Source of the DNA: Aggregatibacter actinomycetemcomitans DSM 8324
GTDB lineage: Bacteria; Pseudomonadota; Gammaproteobacteria; Enterobacterales; Pasteurellaceae
DNA length: 64,000 nucleotides
Direction of reading: 5' to 3'
Assembly (NCBI RefSeq): GCF_000372365.1
Contig: NZ_AQUU01000010.1
Coordinates: 39,973 to 103,972, forward strand
Shown: positions 8,988 to 18,473 of the stretch, piece after piece
Layout: each line of letters begins with the position of its first letter
How positions within the stretch are numbered: the stretch's first letter is position 1
The notes under the pieces: model-generated
Seen by the model: the letters and a program-made list of their open reading frames with translations, nothing else
The model's database searches: none
Told to the model about the DNA's origin: nothing
Translations under genes and position numbers: made by a program

Positions 8988-10487
8988 TTACTTCTTAAAC
9001 GCGCCCAGAATACCGCGCATAATTTGTTTTGTCACTTGGTTGCGAATATTGCGACCGACGGATTTTGCCACACTGCTGACGACTTGTTCGGTAACCGAGA
9101 GTTGTTCGCCGCGTTTTTTGGTGCCGAAAATCATGCGGCTGAGACTGCCCATGATGCCGTTTTCTTCTTCCTGTTTGGCTTGTTCCGCCTGTTTTTGCGC
9201 TACGGCGGCGAGATCTGCCTGCGCATTTAACACTTCAAATGCCGATTCGTTATCCACATAATCTTTATAGAACGCGTACAAATCGTCGTCTTTCACCCAT
9301 GCGGCGCGTTGTTCGGCGCTAATCGGTGCCAATTGGCTTTTCGGCGGGAAAATGTAGGCGATTTCCACCGGTGTCGGCATACCTTTTTCATCCAGGAAAG
9401 AGACCAGCGCTTGCCCCACGCCAAGGGTGGAGATAGTTTCCACCACGTTGACTTTTAGGTTGGTGCGGAAAGTTTCCGCCGCCGATTTCACTGCTTTTTG
9501 ATCACGCGGCGTAAAGGCACGCAGGGCGTGTTGTACGCGGTTACCTAATTGCCCAAGCACGGTGTCCGGCAAATCCAGCGGGTTTTGGGTCACGAAATAA
9601 ATGCCCACGCCTTTGGAGCGAATCAGGCGCACAACCTGTTCCACTTTATCCACCAATACACTTGGCGCGCCGTCGAACAGCAAGTGAGCTTCGTCAAAGA
9701 ACATGACGAATTTCGGTTTGTCGGGGTCGCCCACTTCCGGCAATTGCTCAAATAATTCCGCCATTAACCAAAGCAGGAAGGCGCTGTACATGCGCGGAGA
9801 ATTGATCAGTTTTTCCGAATTTAACACATTGATGACACCACGACCGTCACGGGTTTGCAACCAGTCTTCCAGATTCAGCGCCGGTTCGCCGAATAAATTT
9901 GCCGCGCCTTCATTTTCCAGCGTTAATAATGCCCGTTGGATGGCTCCCACGCTGGCAGCGGATACATTACCGTATTCCACTTGGAAGGTTTTGGCATTTT
10001 CCGCCACATATTTCAACATGGCGCGCAGATCTTTTAAGTCGATAAGCAATAAGCCTTTGTCGTCGGCTACGCGGAACACCAGATTGAGCAAGCCTTCTTG
10101 GGTGGCGTTCAAATTCAATAAACGGGAGAGCAACAACGGCCCCATTTCGGAAATGGTGGTGCGCAGCGGAATGCCGGTTTCGCCGAAGACATCCCAAAAG
10201 GACACGGGATAGCCGCTTAAATAGCTTTCGCCGCCTAAATTGAACTGTTCGATACGCTCGGCGACTTTGCCTTGCATCGCGCCTGCTTGCACCAAGCCCG
10301 ATAAGTCGCCTTTTACATCCACTAAAAATACCGGCACGCCGTCATCACTGAAGGTTTCCGCCATTTTGCGTAAGGTGACGGTTTTACCGGTTCCAGTGGC
10401 GCCGGCGATTAAGCCGTGGCGGTTTGCCATTTTGGCGGAAATGCCGAATTGTTGATTTTGTTCGGTTTGGGCGAGTAAATATTGCAT
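8988..10487 (-). CDS. yjgR: HerA-like ATPase YjgR (DUF853)
   Basis: A 499-residue P-loop ATPase of the helicase-HerA-like DUF853 family. Walker A is GATGTGKT (residues 29-36), Walker B is MFFDEAHLLF near 265, and an arginine-rich FVTQNPLDLPDTVLGQLGNR sensor region follows. The C-terminus is basic with a glutamine/glutamate-rich coiled stretch (VAQKQAEQAKQEEE). The family is widespread and its role is not established; it is related to HerA/FtsK translocases. Length and motifs are normal. It is divergent from the MOSC gene at 10613. Confidence 0.9.
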   Translation of the reverse strand: MQYLLAQTEQNQQFGISAKMANRHGLIAGATGTGKTVTLRKMAETFSDDGVPVFLVDVKGDLSGLVQAGAMQGKVAERIEQFNLGGESYLSGYPVSFWDVFGETGIPLRTTISEMGPLLLSRLLNLNATQEGLLNLVFRVADDKGLLLIDLKDLRAMLKYVAENAKTFQVEYGNVSAASVGAIQRALLTLENEGAANLFGEPALNLEDWLQTRDGRGVINVLNSEKLINSPRMYSAFLLWLMAELFEQLPEVGDPDKPKFVMFFDEAHLLFDGAPSVLVDKVEQVVRLIRSKGVGIYFVTQNPLDLPDTVLGQLGNRVQHALRAFTPRDQKAVKSAAETFRTNLKVNVVETISTLGVGQALVSFLDEKGMPTPVEIAYIFPPKSQLAPISAEQRAAWVKDDDLYAFYKDYVDNESAFEVLNAQADLAAVAQKQAEQAKQEEENGIMGSLSRMIFGTKKRGEQLSVTEQVVSSVAKSVGRNIRNQVTKQIMRGILGAFKK

Positions 10488-10612
10488 GTTGAGTGTTCCT
10501 GATTGATGACGGATAAATTTCCCGCATGATATTTAAAAATAGAAGTGCGGTCAAAAAATAAGTTGTTTTTACGGTATAATTCCGCAGATTTTAGAAAATA
10601 ACAGGGAAAGTG

Positions 10613-11281
10613 ATGGCAACGGCAGAAATTTTGATCATTAAAATCGGCAAGGTGCAACAGCTTACCTTTGCCGACGGTTCGCTGTATGAAAGCGCCATTC
10701 GCAAAGTGCCGGTGGAGGCGGTGAAAATTCACTCACTTGGTGCGGAAGGCAATGATGTGGGATTGAAAGCCCATCATGGCGGTGTGGATAAAGCGTTATT
10801 TTTTATGTCGGCAGATGCCTTTCCTGCGTTAAATGCGTTATTAGACGAAAATTTTTCGTATCAGGACACAGCAGTTTACGGCGAGAATTTTGTGGTTTCC
10901 GCGCTGAATGAAGATTCCGTGTGTGTGGGCGATATTTATCAAATCGGCTCCTGCGTGGTGGAGGTGTCGCAGCCGCGTAAACCTTGTGAGCGCTTATCGA
11001 AAAATACCAATAATCCGAACACGCAACAAACCGTGTATCGCTCCGGCTGGTCGGGCTGGTATGTGCGGGTGGTACGCGAGGGGGAAATTCAGCGGGGCGA
11101 CAAATTAATTTTGCAGGCGCGTCCGCATCCCGACTTTACCATTCGCCATTTGAACCGCTTGCTTTCGGCGCCCGACACGATTAACGAATTGGAACAGGCG
11201 TTGGCACTTGAGGTGTTGGCGCCGGCGTTTAAACGCTCGTTGCATTCTCAGCTTACCAAGTTACAACAAAAACAGAGTTAA
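10613..11281 (+). CDS. yiiM: MOSC domain protein, YiiM-like
   Basis: A 222-residue protein with a central MOSC domain: [19 protein letters not shown] near 45-62, [18 protein letters not shown] and the conserved Cys in [16 protein letters not shown] domains carry sulfur for molybdenum cofactor enzymes, and YiiM-type proteins act in reduction of N-hydroxylated compounds. The start ATG at 10613 follows AGGGAAAG with good spacing; a GTG one codon earlier is less likely. It is followed 2 nt later by ychJ and may be cotranscribed with ychJ, yihY and dtd. Confidence 0.85.
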   Translation: MATAEILIIKIGKVQQLTFADGSLYESAIRKVPVEAVKIHSLGAEGNDVGLKAHHGGVDKALFFMSADAFPALNALLDENFSYQDTAVYGENFVVSALNEDSVCVGDIYQIGSCVVEVSQPRKPCERLSKNTNNPNTQQTVYRSGWSGWYVRVVREGEIQRGDKLILQARPHPDFTIRHLNRLLSAPDTINELEQALALEVLAPAFKRSLHSQLTKLQQKQS

Positions 11282-11283
11282 AA

Positions 11284-11757
11284 ATGACCGCATTTTTAGA
11301 TTCCTATTGCCCTTGTCACTCCCATAACACCTATGGGGAATGCTGCGGGCGTTTTCATGCTTACGTGCAGTTTCCCGAAACTACCGAGCAGCTCATGCGC
11401 TCGCGCTATGCCGCGTATGTGTTAAAAAATGTGCCTTATATTGTGGAAACCACCGTGCCGAACCAACAAAAGCTGCTGAACGTGCAGGCAATTCAAACCT
11501 GGGCGGAAAATACGCAATGGCTTGGCTTACAGATTCTGAATACGGAAACCCTGACGAAGGTGCAAAGTGCGGTGGAATTTAACGCCATTTTTCAGGGCGA
11601 AGAAGGTGAGCAGGCGCATCATGAACGTTCGATTTTTGTGAAAATTGACAGGCGTTGGTATTTTGTGGATCCGACGGTGCCGCTACCGACCATGAAACAG
11701 CCTTGCATATGCGATTCCGGCAAAAAATTTAAGCATTGTTGCGGAGGATTTTTATGA
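11284..11757 (+). CDS. ychJ: SEC-C motif protein YchJ (UPF0225)
   Basis: A 157-residue protein with cysteine clusters at both ends: [17 protein letters not shown] at the N-terminus and the SEC-C zinc-binding motif [15 protein letters not shown] at the C-terminus. The middle is an NTF2-like fold ([11 protein letters not shown] and [13 protein letters not shown]). The function of YchJ is not settled; the zinc motif is like that of SecA. Its stop overlaps the start of yihY (ATGA), which points to translational coupling. Confidence 0.9.
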   Translation: MTAFLDSYCPCHSHNTYGECCGRFHAYVQFPETTEQLMRSRYAAYVLKNVPYIVETTVPNQQKLLNVQAIQTWAENTQWLGLQILNTETLTKVQSAVEFNAIFQGEEGEQAHHERSIFVKIDRRWYFVDPTVPLPTMKQPCICDSGKKFKHCCGGFL

Positions 11758-12584
11758 TTGATCTAAAAACCTTTTGTGCGTTGTTTTGGCAACGTTTTAA
11801 TCAAAATAAACTCACGCAAGCCGCCGGTTATCTGACGTACAGCACCATGCTCGCCATTGTGCCGCTGATTATGGTGGTGTTTTCCATCTTCTCCGCTTTT
11901 CCGGTTTTTAACGAAGTTACCGGTGCATTGAAAGAGTTTATTTTTACTAATTTCGCTCCCTCCGCCGGTGACGTGGTGGGGCAATATATTGATGAATTTG
12001 TGAATAATTCCAAACAGATGAGTGCGGTGGGTATCATCAGTTTAATTGTGGTGGCATTGATGTTGATTAATTCCATCGACCGCACCCTGAACGGCATTTG
12101 GCATGACACCAGTACCCGCCCGATTTTTACCTCTTTTGCGATTTATTGGCTGATTTTGACGTTAGGTCCGCTGTTAGTAGGCACCAGTATTGCCGCCAGT
12201 TCTTATGTGAAAACCATGTTTGAGTATTCTGCAGCTTCTTCTTTCGGTTTGAAATTACTCAGTTTTGTGCCGTTTCTTTCCACCTGGTTTATTTTCACCG
12301 TGATTTATATGGTGGTGCCGAATAAAAAAGTCAGTATTAAACATTCTGCTGCCGGTGCGCTGATTGCCGCGGTGTTTTTTACGCTGGGTAAGCAGGCATT
12401 TGCTTGGTACATTGTGACTTTTCCCTCTTATCAATTAATTTACGGCGCCATGGCGACCTTGCCGATTATGCTGCTATGGATTCAGTTAAGCTGGACTTTC
12501 GTGTTGCTCGGCGCACAACTGGCGGCGGTGCTGGCGGAAGTGCAGTCGAAAAAACAAGTAAATCATCAGGAGGTAAAACAGTGA
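11754..12584 (+). CDS. yihY: YihY/BrkB family inner membrane protein
   Basis: A 276-residue protein with about six hydrophobic segments, including [30 protein letters not shown] and [20 protein letters not shown]. The family motif [16 protein letters not shown] lies near residue 20. The family was once called RNase BN, wrongly; its transport or envelope role is still unclear. ATG 11754 is chosen over an upstream GTG because GGAGG at 11743-11747 has ideal spacing to it. Its stop overlaps the GTG start of dtd. Confidence 0.9.
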   Translation: MIDLKTFCALFWQRFNQNKLTQAAGYLTYSTMLAIVPLIMVVFSIFSAFPVFNEVTGALKEFIFTNFAPSAGDVVGQYIDEFVNNSKQMSAVGIISLIVVALMLINSIDRTLNGIWHDTSTRPIFTSFAIYWLILTLGPLLVGTSIAASSYVKTMFEYSAASSFGLKLLSFVPFLSTWFIFTVIYMVVPNKKVSIKHSAAGALIAAVFFTLGKQAFAWYIVTFPSYQLIYGAMATLPIMLLWIQLSWTFVLLGAQLAAVLAEVQSKKQVNHQEVKQ

Positions 12585-13015
12585 TTGCGTTAATTCAACG
12601 GGTAACACAGGCGAAAGTGGAAGTCGGTGGCGAAGTGGTCGGGCAAATCGGCAAGGGATTGTTGGTGCTGCTGGGCGTGGAAAAGGATGATGACCGACAA
12701 AAAGCGGATAAACTGGCGGAGAAGGTGTTGAATTATCGCGTGTTTAGCGACGCAGATGACAAAATGAATCTGAATGTACAGCAAATCGGCGGCGAATTAT
12801 TGGTGGTGTCGCAATTTACCTTGGCGGCAGATACGCAAAAAGGGCTACGCCCGAGTTTCTCTAAAGGAGCATCGCCGCAGTTAGCAAATGAACTTTATGC
12901 GTATTTCGTGCGAAAGTGCGGTGACAAATTAAAGGTGAAATGCGGACGTTTTGCGGCGGATATGCAGGTGAGTCTGGTTAATGACGGTCCCATCACATTT
13001 TGGTTAAGTTGTTAG
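12581..13015 (+). CDS. dtd: D-aminoacyl-tRNA deacylase
   Basis: A 144-residue protein, the normal Dtd length. It has the catalytic/specificity motifs [18 protein letters not shown] and NDGPITFWL (the GP motif that excludes L-amino acids). It hydrolyses D-aminoacyl-tRNA in the cytosol, and in other bacteria also glycyl-tRNA-Ala. The start is GTG at 12581, with AGGAGG at 12568-12573, and it overlaps the yihY stop (GTGA). Last gene of the ychJ-yihY-dtd run. Confidence 0.95.
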   Translation: MIALIQRVTQAKVEVGGEVVGQIGKGLLVLLGVEKDDDRQKADKLAEKVLNYRVFSDADDKMNLNVQQIGGELLVVSQFTLAADTQKGLRPSFSKGASPQLANELYAYFVRKCGDKLKVKCGRFAADMQVSLVNDGPITFWLSC

Positions 13016-13107
13016 ACCGGATGAAATTTTTATGCGTTTCCCTGGCAGTCGCCCGATTTTTCTGCTAAATTGAAATTCCTTCCGTGATCGATAAAAATTT
13101 TTTATTC

Positions 13108-13136
13108 TTCGCATAAAAATTCCTGGTGTTTAGAAT
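13108..13136 (+). promoter_or_regulatory. Candidate sigma-70 promoter for gltS
   Basis: TTCGCA, 17 bp, TAGAAT, ending 44 bp before the gltS start. The -10 box is good and the -35 box weak. Confidence 0.35.
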
Positions 13137-13180
13137 GATTAGCAATAACCGGGACTTCATCATTAAAAAGAGGATGTTCT

Positions 13181-14389
13181 ATGACTTTCAATACTTTTGA
13201 AACCCTCGCATTGGCGGGCTTTGTGCTGTTGCTTGGGTATTTTCTGGTAAAACGTATTTCCTTATTGAAAAGCTATAATATTCCTGAGCCGGTTGTGGGT
13301 GGTTTCTTAGTCGCGATTATTCTCACCGTTTTATATCAAGGCTGGGGATTGTCTTTTATGTTTGATACGAATTTGCAGTTCACCATGATGTTGGTATTTT
13401 TTTCTTCCATCGGTTTAAGTGCTAACTTTGCGCGCTTGGTAAAAGGTGGTAAACCGTTAATTATTTTTGTGATTGCAGCGACATTATTGATTACTGTACA
13501 AAATATCGTGGGTGTAACAGGTTCGGTCTTACTCGGCATCGACCCTGCTTACGGTCTAATTGCCGGTTCGGTCACCTTAACCGGCGGACATGGTACCGGT
13601 GCGGCGTGGGCCGGTAAATTAACAGAGTTATTCCACCTTGAAGGCGCCTTGGAATTAGCCATGGCTTGTGCCACCTTTGGTTTGGTCTCCGGTGGTATTA
13701 TCGGCGGTCCGGTAGCACGCCATTTATTAGGGAAAATGAAACATGGCGAGAATCCGGAAAGCGATGATGTCGATGATGTACAAGAAGCTTTTGAGCACCC
13801 TACTTACCAACGTAAAATTACAACCCGTTCACTGATTGAAACGATTACCATGATGACGTGCTGTTTACTTATCGGTCAGTTCTTGGATGCACACACAAAA
13901 GGTAGCGTCATTGAATTGCCAACATTCGTATGGTGTCTGTTTACCGGGGTAATCATTCGTAATTCTTTGACCCATATTTTCAAATTTAATGTTGCTGATT
14001 CTGCCGTAGATGTTTTGGGTAACGTGGGTCTGTCCTTATTCTTAGCTATTGCATTAATGTCCTTAAAATTATGGCAATTAGCAGGGTTGGCGTTACCGGT
14101 CATGGCCATTTTGGCAATTCAGGTTGTTCTTATGGCAATCTTTGCGGTTTATGTGACTTACCGCATAATGGGTAAAGATTACGACGCAGTAGTATTAAGT
14201 GCCGGTCACTGTGGTTTCGGCCTTGGTGCAACACCGACGGCAGTAGCGAACATGCAGGCGGTGACAAGCCGTTTTGGACCGTCACACAAAGCTTTCTTAA
14301 TTGTACCGATGGTTGGTGCGTTCTTCATTGACTTGGTAAATGCTTCCGTGCTCAAAGTCTTTTTATTTGTGGTATCGGCATTGCACTAA
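13181..14389 (+). CDS. gltS: Sodium/glutamate symporter
   Basis: A 402-residue integral membrane carrier of the GltS (ESS) family with about ten to twelve hydrophobic segments. The conserved loops GSVTLTGGHGTGAAWAG (about residues 127-143) and AGHCGFGLGATPTAVANMQ (about 343-361) are the two reentrant-loop signatures of the family. It imports glutamate with Na+ across the inner membrane, which suits an organism that also runs a sodium-pumping NADH dehydrogenase (nqr operon in this window). Single gene between its own promoter region and a bidirectional terminator. Confidence 0.95.
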   Translation: MTFNTFETLALAGFVLLLGYFLVKRISLLKSYNIPEPVVGGFLVAIILTVLYQGWGLSFMFDTNLQFTMMLVFFSSIGLSANFARLVKGGKPLIIFVIAATLLITVQNIVGVTGSVLLGIDPAYGLIAGSVTLTGGHGTGAAWAGKLTELFHLEGALELAMACATFGLVSGGIIGGPVARHLLGKMKHGENPESDDVDDVQEAFEHPTYQRKITTRSLIETITMMTCCLLIGQFLDAHTKGSVIELPTFVWCLFTGVIIRNSLTHIFKFNVADSAVDVLGNVGLSLFLAIALMSLKLWQLAGLALPVMAILAIQVVLMAIFAVYVTYRIMGKDYDAVVLSAGHCGFGLGATPTAVANMQAVTSRFGPSHKAFLIVPMVGAFFIDLVNASVLKVFLFVVSALH

Positions 14390-14405
14390 TTGAATTTATA
14401 GAAAC

Positions 14406-14438
14406 AAAAAACCCATTGAGTTGTTCAATGGGTTTTTT
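14406..14438. terminator. Bidirectional terminator between gltS and cpxA
   Basis: A 14-bp perfect stem (AAAAAACCCATTGA/TCAATGGGTTTTTT) with a 5-nt loop. The A-run and T-run serve both convergent genes. Confidence 0.9.
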
Positions 14439-14444
14439 GTTAAA

Positions 14445-15833
14445 TTATTTTGCCACCCAAAGTGGTAAGCGTAAGATAACGGCTAAGCCACCCAGATCAG
14501 CTTTCCCTGCCCAGACTGCGCCGTGATGGTCCTTCGCTGTATTGGCAACAATGGATAAGCCTAAGCCGGTGCCACCGGTTTCGCGGGTACGCGTTTCATC
14601 AACGCGATAAAACGGCTTAAAGATTTTTTCATATTCATCTTCCGGTAAGCCTGCACCGTTATCTTCAATGCGAATAAATAAGTCATTTTCATGAGTATAG
14701 ATGTGGACGGAAATTGCTGATTTTGTATATTTCAACGCATTTCTGACAATATTTTCCACCGCACTTGCAAGAAGTCCGTGGTTACCATTGAGATAATACT
14801 GTTCAGGATGGGCGATGCCTTGCTCCACGTGAAAACGAATATTTCGTTGAGCTGCTTCAAATTTTGCATCTTCTAAAATTTCTTTCCAAAGTAAAGGTAT
14901 CGGGAAGATGTCTTTTTCCAGATGGCTATTCAACTGTTGACGGGAAAGCTGTAGCAAGTCACTGACCATTTTATCTAAACGTTGTGCTTCCGTATCAATA
15001 CGCTGAATTTCGTTACTGTCGCCTAAGCGACGACGCAATAACGCCGTTGCCAGTTGTAGACGGGTCAGGGGGGTTCTTAATTCATGAGAAATAGAAGATA
15101 ATAACGATTGCTGATTTGACAATACCTCTTCAAGAGAAAGCATCATGCGGTTAAAACTTTGTCCTACTTGACGTAACTCGATCAACCCTTTGGTTTCAAG
15201 ATTTTTATTAATTTTTAAATTTCCTATGGCAACGGCATTTGCTGCAAGTTGTAGGTTACGAATAGGCTGACCTATACTGCGTGATAGCCACCACAATAAC
15301 GGTGTGGAAATTAAAATGACCAAGATGATCAGGAAAAACGGGCGATCAAAAATGTAGTTTAGGATCTCTTTCTGTGCATTGATCTGATTGACAAAATATA
15401 AGCTATAAGATTGATTATGCTCAGGATTTAGGTACAGAGAAAACGGACCGACAATTTGAATATTGGAATAGATTTTTTTTAACGGTTGATCCAATGAAGC
15501 GTTGTTAAAAATAAATTGACGTACTGATTTTTCTTCTTCAGTGAGTGCACCGAGAATTTGTCCACTCGGCGAGATTAGTACAGGATGGGGGGTAAATCGA
15601 TCATTAGGGAAACTTGGAATTCCTGCTAAAATACGGGAAATTTGGTTGTTACGCATCGAAGTTGTAATTTCTTTTTGATACTTTACCATTTCATGCTCTT
15701 TTAAATCCGAGTAAATATGCGCATCAAAATAAGGTAATAAAAAAATAAAGATTAGTAAAATGGAAAATGTGAGCCAGAAGAAAGTGAAAATTCGTATGGT
15801 GAGTGAGTTAAAAATAAATTCTTTTCTGAACAT
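14445..15833 (-). CDS. cpxA: Sensor histidine kinase CpxA
   Basis: A 462-residue membrane kinase. TM1 is at about residues 13-35, followed by a periplasmic sensor of about 125 residues, TM2 (about 164-184), HAMP, a dimerisation domain with phospho-His250 in SSISHELRTPLTRL, and a catalytic domain with N, G1 and G2 boxes (NALKYTKSA, RIEDNGAGLP and TGGTGLGLSIV). CpxA senses envelope stress and phosphorylates CpxR. No good ribosome binding site precedes its start, and a terminator-like hairpin separates it from the frameshifted cpxR, so its expression depends on readthrough or coupling. The gene itself is intact. Confidence 0.92.
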   Translation of the reverse strand: MFRKEFIFNSLTIRIFTFFWLTFSILLIFIFLLPYFDAHIYSDLKEHEMVKYQKEITTSMRNNQISRILAGIPSFPNDRFTPHPVLISPSGQILGALTEEEKSVRQFIFNNASLDQPLKKIYSNIQIVGPFSLYLNPEHNQSYSLYFVNQINAQKEILNYIFDRPFFLIILVILISTPLLWWLSRSIGQPIRNLQLAANAVAIGNLKINKNLETKGLIELRQVGQSFNRMMLSLEEVLSNQQSLLSSISHELRTPLTRLQLATALLRRRLGDSNEIQRIDTEAQRLDKMVSDLLQLSRQQLNSHLEKDIFPIPLLWKEILEDAKFEAAQRNIRFHVEQGIAHPEQYYLNGNHGLLASAVENIVRNALKYTKSAISVHIYTHENDLFIRIEDNGAGLPEDEYEKIFKPFYRVDETRTRETGGTGLGLSIVANTAKDHHGAVWAGKADLGGLAVILRLPLWVAK

Positions 15834-15849
15834 GATAATTAGGTGTGAA

Positions 15850-15873
15850 AAAGGCTATATAAAAATAGCCTTT
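15850..15873 (-). terminator. Terminator-like hairpin inside the cpxRA operon
   Basis: On the minus strand AAAGGCTAT and ATAGCCTTT form a 9-bp stem with a 6-nt loop, followed by a T5 run and CAC. It starts 5 nt after the cpxR stop and ends 16 nt before the cpxA start, the position of an attenuator that would keep kinase levels below regulator levels. Confidence 0.55.
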
Positions 15874-15877
15874 ATTG

Positions 15878-16572
15878 TTATTTTTCCGCTATTAATAAAT
15901 AACCGCGACCACGAAGTGTTTTAAACCATGGTAGATCATCGGAGCGAGCCGGTAATTTTTTTCGTAAATTCGACATATGCATATCAATGGCACGATCGAA
16001 AGGCGTAAGTGGCTTGCCCAAAACTTCAAGACTTAACTCTTCACGAGTCAGAATTAACCCGGGATGAGTAATAAGTTTTAGTAATAAAGCAATTCGGTGC
16101 CGGTGAGTTCAAGATCTTTTGAACCCAACATTGCCTGTTGGCGTCCCGGATAAAACACGATGCCGCCGAACTCGATTTTATCCACATCTGTCGGATCTTT
16201 CGCGTTATTTGCCTGTGCTGTACGTCTTAAAATCGCTTTAATTCGCGCAACCAATTCACGATCGTTAAACGGCTTCGGTAGGTAGTCGTCCGCACCTAAT
16301 TCAAGACCTAAAATACGATCAATATCATCACCGCGGGCAGTCAGCATCATGACCGGCGTGGAATAGTTTTTTCTGATTTGTTTTAATGTTTCAATACCGT
16401 TTAAGACCGGCATCATAATATCTAATAAGATGAGATCATAACTATGGTCAAGTAATTCCAATGCTTCTTTACCATTGTTTGCGACATTCACCTGAAAGCC
16501 TTCTAAATCGAGTAATTGTGCTAACAGTTCGGTGAGCTCCGCATCATCATCAACAAGTAAAATTTTAGCCAT
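15878..16572 (-). pseudogene. cpxR: Response regulator CpxR, single-base frameshift
   Basis: The receiver domain is complete, with acidic pocket DDD at 8-10, phospho-acceptor Asp51 (LLLDIMMPVL) and Lys100 (YLPKPF). The frame fails at 16078-16095: after LTGTE it reads LLYY and stops, leaving 164 residues. One added base (GAATT-T-GCT) restores ALLLKLITHPGLIL, the OmpR-type winged-helix motifs DRAIDMHMSNLRKKL and WFKTLRGRGYLL, and a stop at 15878. That gives about 231 residues, the normal CpxR length. As written, the product lacks its DNA-binding domain. The gene lies 41 bp after bamE in the same direction. Either a real loss of CpxR output or a one-base sequencing error. Confidence 0.85.
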
Positions 16573-16613
16573 AGGTTAAACCTTATTTGGGTTACAAATA
16601 AAAAGAGTAAAGA

Positions 16614-17027
16614 TTATTTCCAGAATTGCCACCAACGCTTAGCTTGAGCGTCAGGTGCTGTGATAATGGTATTATTCACTTCGACTTTATCGTCATTCGG
16701 TAACGGTTTGTCCAAGTCAAAGTTGCTTACGGCACCATTTTGGTCAAAATTTACGACCAGCGTGTGCTGTTCCGGCGTTTCATAGGCTTTTTGTTGTAAG
16801 TAAACATAATACCAGGTGTGGTTACTGTAAGGATCGATGAGAACCGGTGTACCGAGTAAATACTGAACTTGTTGGGCTGTCATGCCGGTTTTTAATTGTG
16901 TAACTTTTGAAGCTTCCAAATAGTTACCTTGTGGCACATCAATACGATAAACGACTTTATTGACGGTGGAGCAGGCGGTAACACTGAGCGCGAAAATAAG
17001 TGCGGTTACGACAGATCTGAATTGCAT
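16614..17027 (-). CDS. bamE: Outer membrane assembly lipoprotein BamE (SmpA)
   Basis: A 137-residue lipoprotein with lipobox SVTAC (Cys19) and the BamE/SmpA fold. Hallmarks are YRIDVPQGNYL, the helix pair QLKTGMTAQQVQYLLGTP, and DPYSNHTWYYVY. It is a non-catalytic member of the BAM complex, which inserts beta-barrel proteins into the outer membrane. The C-terminal tail (ITAPDAQAKRWWQFWK) is aromatic and basic. It lies between yejK and cpxR on the same strand. Confidence 0.95.
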   Translation of the reverse strand: MQFRSVVTALIFALSVTACSTVNKVVYRIDVPQGNYLEASKVTQLKTGMTAQQVQYLLGTPVLIDPYSNHTWYYVYLQQKAYETPEQHTLVVNFDQNGAVSNFDLDKPLPNDDKVEVNNTIITAPDAQAKRWWQFWK

Positions 17028-17092
17028 TTCTTTGCCTTTTTATTCTCTGGATAATGTGAATGATGATACCGAAAGTTTAATTAATTGCCAAA

Positions 17093-18118
17093 CTAATTCT
17101 GTTCTTTTAACTGGCGCTGCAACTGATCGCGTAAATTTGGCGGAAGCCCTTTGATTGTAAGCGTGTCGGCGGCTTCATCCCAAAAGATACGTTGATTAAT
17201 TAACTCCGTATCAAAACTGATGGTCACTCCTTTGCCGGAACCGGAGAATTTCGTGAGCGACTTAAGTGCGGTGCGAACCGGCGGTATATTTTCTTCCAAG
17301 CCGTAATTTTGCGCTTGAGTAAACTCGGCAAAAGGTTGTTGGTTTAGCGTCGGCAGCTCGCCGGAAAGTTCCGCAAGTTCAATTTCTTCGCCGCTATTTA
17401 TCTGCCCTTTGCAGTATTCAAACACCTGTTTTTTTACCGCTTGGGTTTGTTCACGATTTAACTCGCCTTGTGCGCAGTAATCACTCACCGCCTGTAATAA
17501 ACATTGATTTTGTACTTGTGGGTTAAGCCCTTCTTCCGCACCCAGAAAATCCATAAAGAAGTCCGCGATTTTGCGCCCGACGCGCCCTTTGATGAAGGTT
17601 AAGTAACGATTGGAATTGGCATTAAGTTGCAGGTCGGTTAAATTAATACGTGCTGCCACATCAAATTGGGTGATGTCCAAATATTCGGTACGCTGAATTT
17701 CTAATTTGTCATCCACCAACATACTGACGCGACTGTCCAATAACGCGATAAACAGGTAATCGGTGGCGAGAAAATTATATTGGCATAAAACCAAAGTGCC
17801 GCTATCGGCAAAATTATATTTACCCAGTTCGTTAATCAATAAATTCGTTGCTTCATAGCTGAACGGCAGGAATTCCAGTTCATTTTCCAACAAGCGATTC
17901 AGACTTTGGGCAAACACCGAGGAGTCCAGGAAAATACCATAACCTTTCGCTTTGTTTTGATAGCCTTGGTGTAGCTGCAACATCATTTGTTCTACTTCCG
18001 GCGTGATTGTCAGCACTTGTTTACGTAGCACGCTATTCAGTTGCGGCACGCTTTCCGCTTCGGTTTGATTGGATTTGGTAATTTGGTGGAGAATAATTTG
18101 TTTAACTGTAATGCTCAT
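17093..18118 (-). CDS. yejK: Nucleoid-associated protein YejK (NdpA)
   Basis: A 341-residue cytoplasmic protein of the NdpA family, normally about 335 residues. Family features seen are the opening [31 protein letters not shown] near residue 73 and [23 protein letters not shown] near 178-200. YejK binds DNA and copurifies with the nucleoid and topoisomerases. It is divergent from yejL, with a 126-bp shared promoter region. The same yejK/yejL-yejM arrangement is found in enterics. Confidence 0.93.
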   Translation of the reverse strand: MSITVKQIILHQITKSNQTEAESVPQLNSVLRKQVLTITPEVEQMMLQLHQGYQNKAKGYGIFLDSSVFAQSLNRLLENELEFLPFSYEATNLLINELGKYNFADSGTLVLCQYNFLATDYLFIALLDSRVSMLVDDKLEIQRTEYLDITQFDVAARINLTDLQLNANSNRYLTFIKGRVGRKIADFFMDFLGAEEGLNPQVQNQCLLQAVSDYCAQGELNREQTQAVKKQVFEYCKGQINSGEEIELAELSGELPTLNQQPFAEFTQAQNYGLEENIPPVRTALKSLTKFSGSGKGVTISFDTELINQRIFWDEAADTLTIKGLPPNLRDQLQRQLKEQN

Positions 18119-18244
18119 GAAATTGTCCTTAAAAAACTCTGTCTATTATAACCGCACTTTTTACCGGAACTAACAAAATATGTTAGGATTAGCGCAATTA
18201 TCGGTTAATATATGCGGCATTTTAAATCGGCAGACCAACCAAAC

Positions 18245-18469
18245 ATGGCAATTCAATCAAAATATCAAGATAAACAAATAGATGAAATTCTCAACGACAT
18301 GATTGCAGTGCTGGAAAAACACCAAGCGCCGCTGGATTTATCTTTAATCGTGTTAGGCAATATGACCACCAATTTACTGCTCGGCAGTGTCGGAAAACAG
18401 CAACGACAAGTGCTGGCAAAAGCCTTCTCCGACGCTTTGCTGAACTCTCTTAATACGACGAACCAATAG
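18245..18469 (+). CDS. yejL: UPF0352 family protein YejL
   Basis: A 74-residue protein with the family core VLEKHQAPLDLSLIVLGNM followed by TTNLLLGSVGKQQRQVLAKAF. ATG 18245 (MAIQSKYQDKQIDEIL) is chosen because it gives the family's usual 75-residue length; a start at 18212 would add an unconserved 11-residue tail. The function is unknown. It is followed 4 nt later by yejM, an arrangement conserved from enterics. Confidence 0.9.
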   Translation: MAIQSKYQDKQIDEILNDMIAVLEKHQAPLDLSLIVLGNMTTNLLLGSVGKQQRQVLAKAFSDALLNSLNTTNQ

Positions 18470-18473
18470 CATT

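Noticed and set aside
8988..10487. HerA-like ATPase considered as part of a defence system
   Set aside because: It is the widespread stand-alone YjgR type with no nuclease, Sir2 or DUF partner beside it.
16078..16100. Programmed frameshift in cpxR
   Set aside because: No slippery heptamer or downstream pseudoknot is evident, and the family does not use recoding.
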